From D37C17 sp964551815 (GTDB lineage: Bacteria > Fidelibacterota > Marinisomatia > SCGC-AAA003-L08 > D37C17): 49,956 bases of DNA. The translations under genes were made by a program, and so were the position numbers. Below are positions 48,377 through 49,956 of this stretch, one piece after another (position 1 is the first letter of the stretch; each line of letters starts with the position of its first letter). The stretch covers positions 1 to 49,956 of the forward strand of contig CAZKEL010000010.1 in assembly GCA_964551815.1 (NCBI GenBank). Direction: 5' to 3'. Under the pieces are notes generated by a model, which saw only the letters and a list, made by a program, of their open reading frames with translations, made no database searches and was not told where the DNA came from.

Positions 48377-49956
48377 ATGAAAAATATTAAATACATATTA
48401 TTTACCTTATTTTTTTCAATTACACTCTGGTCTGTTGGGAGAGGAAATGATATTACTGTTGATGTTCATATTTTGAATACCAGTGAACTAAATCTCCAAA
48501 GTTGGTATTCTGTTGAAAACCTTTGGTGGGTAGATATAATAAACCCCCATCCTTTTGAAGTGGATTTTTATTTTATTTTTATTTTAAACGACGGCGAAGG
48601 AAATGAGTTGTTTAAGGGGAAAACTAAATTTATATCTATTTCTGAAGGACCCCACACATTTTACCATTTAGATCCTGTTTTTAATACCAGAATTTTACAA
48701 GTATTTGAATCGTCTGGGGATTTTGTTGATAACATAGGAAATTTTATGGGATATTTACCCCCTGGAGAATATACACTGCAGTTAATAGCGTATGATTCTG
48801 AAGATGCTGAAATAGGCAAAGATATCGAAAATATGGAGTTTACATTGGGTGACAAATTTGGACTTCTTGATGAAAATATGGAGTTACCCGGTGAAGTTGT
48901 AAAAACGCATTTCCCTATTTTTGCCTGGTCAACCCCGGGGTTCAGGAATGGTATCCAGGTGGCCTTTAGACTTACGATTGCCCATTACGACCCTGAAGAG
49001 GGTGGACTTGAGGATGCCCTGGAAAACGTAAACAATTCTGTATTTTATTATGACTCCGGTTGGGATGATATAACTCATACTGAATCGGGAGTGAGTCTGC
49101 CCTATTATTTCACCTATCCTTCAACTGCTGAAGGCTTCGTTTGTGGTTATGAATATGTATGGAGGATCGAGGCAAGAGAAGTCATTTCAGAGTTTAATGA
49201 TGGTGCGGGAAATCAGGGGCTATGGGGCTGGCCCGAATCTGAAAAATCCGTTATTAGAAAGTTTGTCTATGGTGAAACTCCTGAAGATTTAGAATCGCCT
49301 GACGGACACGATGTTCTTCCCGATTTTAGTTGGGAAACAATCTGGTGTGCTGAGGATGGCTACGATATTCAAATTTCTTCATTTGAAGATTTAACTTTTG
49401 AAGAAAAAATATATGAAGGTGTACAAGTGCCTTCAGGAGTTTCCTATCCTGAAAATGTGACGGGACTTATCCCGGGAAGTAGTTATCGTTGGAGAGTACG
49501 GGTTCATACACCACCTGGGTTTACCAAATGGAGTCAAGCGGGAAGTTTCTCCGTTAAGCCCATAGAACTCGTAGAGCCTTTGTCGGGTCAGGTTTTAGAA
49601 ACGGTAAGACCTTCTTTTAATGTGGAAGCTCCTCTCAACATTAACTATTTTAAAATTCAGATTGGTGACGAAAATGATGAAAATGTAGAAATTGTAGAAG
49701 TGTATGACGGTGAACATGAAATAACCGACTTCCCCTGGCAATATCCCTCACAGAATATCGAAAATGGTCTCTATCCGGGGATGAAATATTATTGGAAACT
49801 GTTGCTTTTTGACAGAACCGATACGGGATTCCCTCTGGGAGGTATAGAAAGTTATGAGGTGATTGGTAATTTCAGAATCATTCCTGTCAGCTTAATTCAA
49901 CCTGAGCAGGGTGCATCCAATATCCCATTAAACCAGAAATTTACCTGGGAAGGTCC
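48377..49956 (+). CDS. Large exported protein with Ig/fibronectin III-like repeats, 3' end outside the window
   Basis: An ATG at 48377 opens a frame without stops to the window edge, giving 526 residues. The first 20 residues (MKNIKYILFTLFFSITLWSV) form a signal peptide. The rest is beta-rich with repeated fibronectin-like segments such as YRWRVRVHTPPGFTKWSQAG and MKYYWKLLLFDRTDTG, and the last segment begins another (LIQPEQGASNIPLNQKFTW). No catalytic motif is seen. By analogy with the cluster upstream it may end in a sorting tail. Function is unknown. Confidence 0.82.
   Translation, partial: MKNIKYILFTLFFSITLWSVGRGNDITVDVHILNTSELNLQSWYSVENLWWVDIINPHPFEVDFYFIFILNDGEGNELFKGKTKFISISEGPHTFYHLDPVFNTRILQVFESSGDFVDNIGNFMGYLPPGEYTLQLIAYDSEDAEIGKDIENMEFTLGDKFGLLDENMELPGEVVKTHFPIFAWSTPGFRNGIQVAFRLTIAHYDPEEGGLEDALENVNNSVFYYDSGWDDITHTESGVSLPYYFTYPSTAEGFVCGYEYVWRIEAREVISEFNDGAGNQGLWGWPESEKSVIRKFVYGETPEDLESPDGHDVLPDFSWETIWCAEDGYDIQISSFEDLTFEEKIYEGVQVPSGVSYPENVTGLIPGSSYRWRVRVHTPPGFTKWSQAGSFSVKPIELVEPLSGQVLETVRPSFNVEAPLNINYFKIQIGDENDENVEIVEVYDGEHEITDFPWQYPSQNIENGLYPGMKYYWKLLLFDRTDTGFPLGGIESYEVIGNFRIIPVSLIQPEQGASNIPLNQKFTWEG

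Noticed and set aside
1..49956. tRNA or rRNA genes
   Set aside because: No cloverleaf with a T-loop GTTCGAATC-like box and no conserved rRNA segment was noticed on either strand; a covariance scan would settle this.

Overview
The window is about 50 kb of a bacterial chromosome, AT-rich and densely packed. It was almost certainly assembled from short reads: it holds two runs of exactly 100 N, each inside a tandem repeat. Three traits suggest the FCB group, most likely a Marinimicrobia (SAR406)-like lineage. Large secreted proteins end in a T9SS type A-like tail (N-F-P-N-P-F-N-P followed by a beta-sandwich). Cys-rich repeats of the kind DCxGxWGG and CGVCGG are abundant. The menaquinone genes are of the classical Men type. 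This taxonomic call is inference; no rRNA or tRNA gene was recognised.

Layout. 1-3162 (minus strand): a type I restriction-modification locus with the start of hsdS, a KilA-N gene, and an hsdM whose 3' part is split by an in-frame DUF559 nuclease domain bracketed by palindromic repeats. 3298-5849 (minus): a PH-domain membrane protein, an M20 amidohydrolase and a hemolysin III-type membrane protein. 5957-10847 (plus): menB, then menA-menC-menE, with a small GxxExxY nuclease gene and a 59-bp repeat array wedged after menB. 11528-14785: an exported FG-GAP/ASPIC protein with a dockerin, and a NapH-like membrane iron-sulfur protein.

15234-31778 is an aromatic amino acid supercluster: chorismate mutase, a CDF metal transporter, trpE-G-D-C-F-B-A, pheA, tyrA, aroA, aroE, aroC, aroK, aroB and aroQ. 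It covers every shikimate step except DAHP synthase, the whole tryptophan branch, and the dehydratase and dehydrogenase steps of the Phe/Tyr branch. A classical peptide-coupled attenuator with tandem Trp codons precedes trpE. Two toxin-antitoxin modules (HicBA and a VapBC-like pair) sit between aroC and aroK. The second lies between a truncated duplicate of aroK and the intact gene.

31749-36831: a U32 peptidase, a SRPBCC protein, and the proteostasis set tig-clpP-clpX. 36947-45632: four tightly spaced exported proteins carrying lamin-tail, cohesin-like, dockerin-like and Cys-rich repeat modules (three with T9SS-type tails, one lipoprotein). 45685-48264: a three-gene ABC-2 exporter. 48377 to the end: the start of another large exported protein.

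Themes that ordinary genes do not explain: (1) two small nuclease genes (DUF559 and GxxExxY), each bracketed by inverted copies of its own repeat family; (2) four degenerate 7-bp tandem arrays, in menE, before trpG, in the aroK fragment and in one spacer; (3) short palindromes that also appear in frame inside proteins; (4) a Trp in place of the invariant last Gly of the aroK P-loop.
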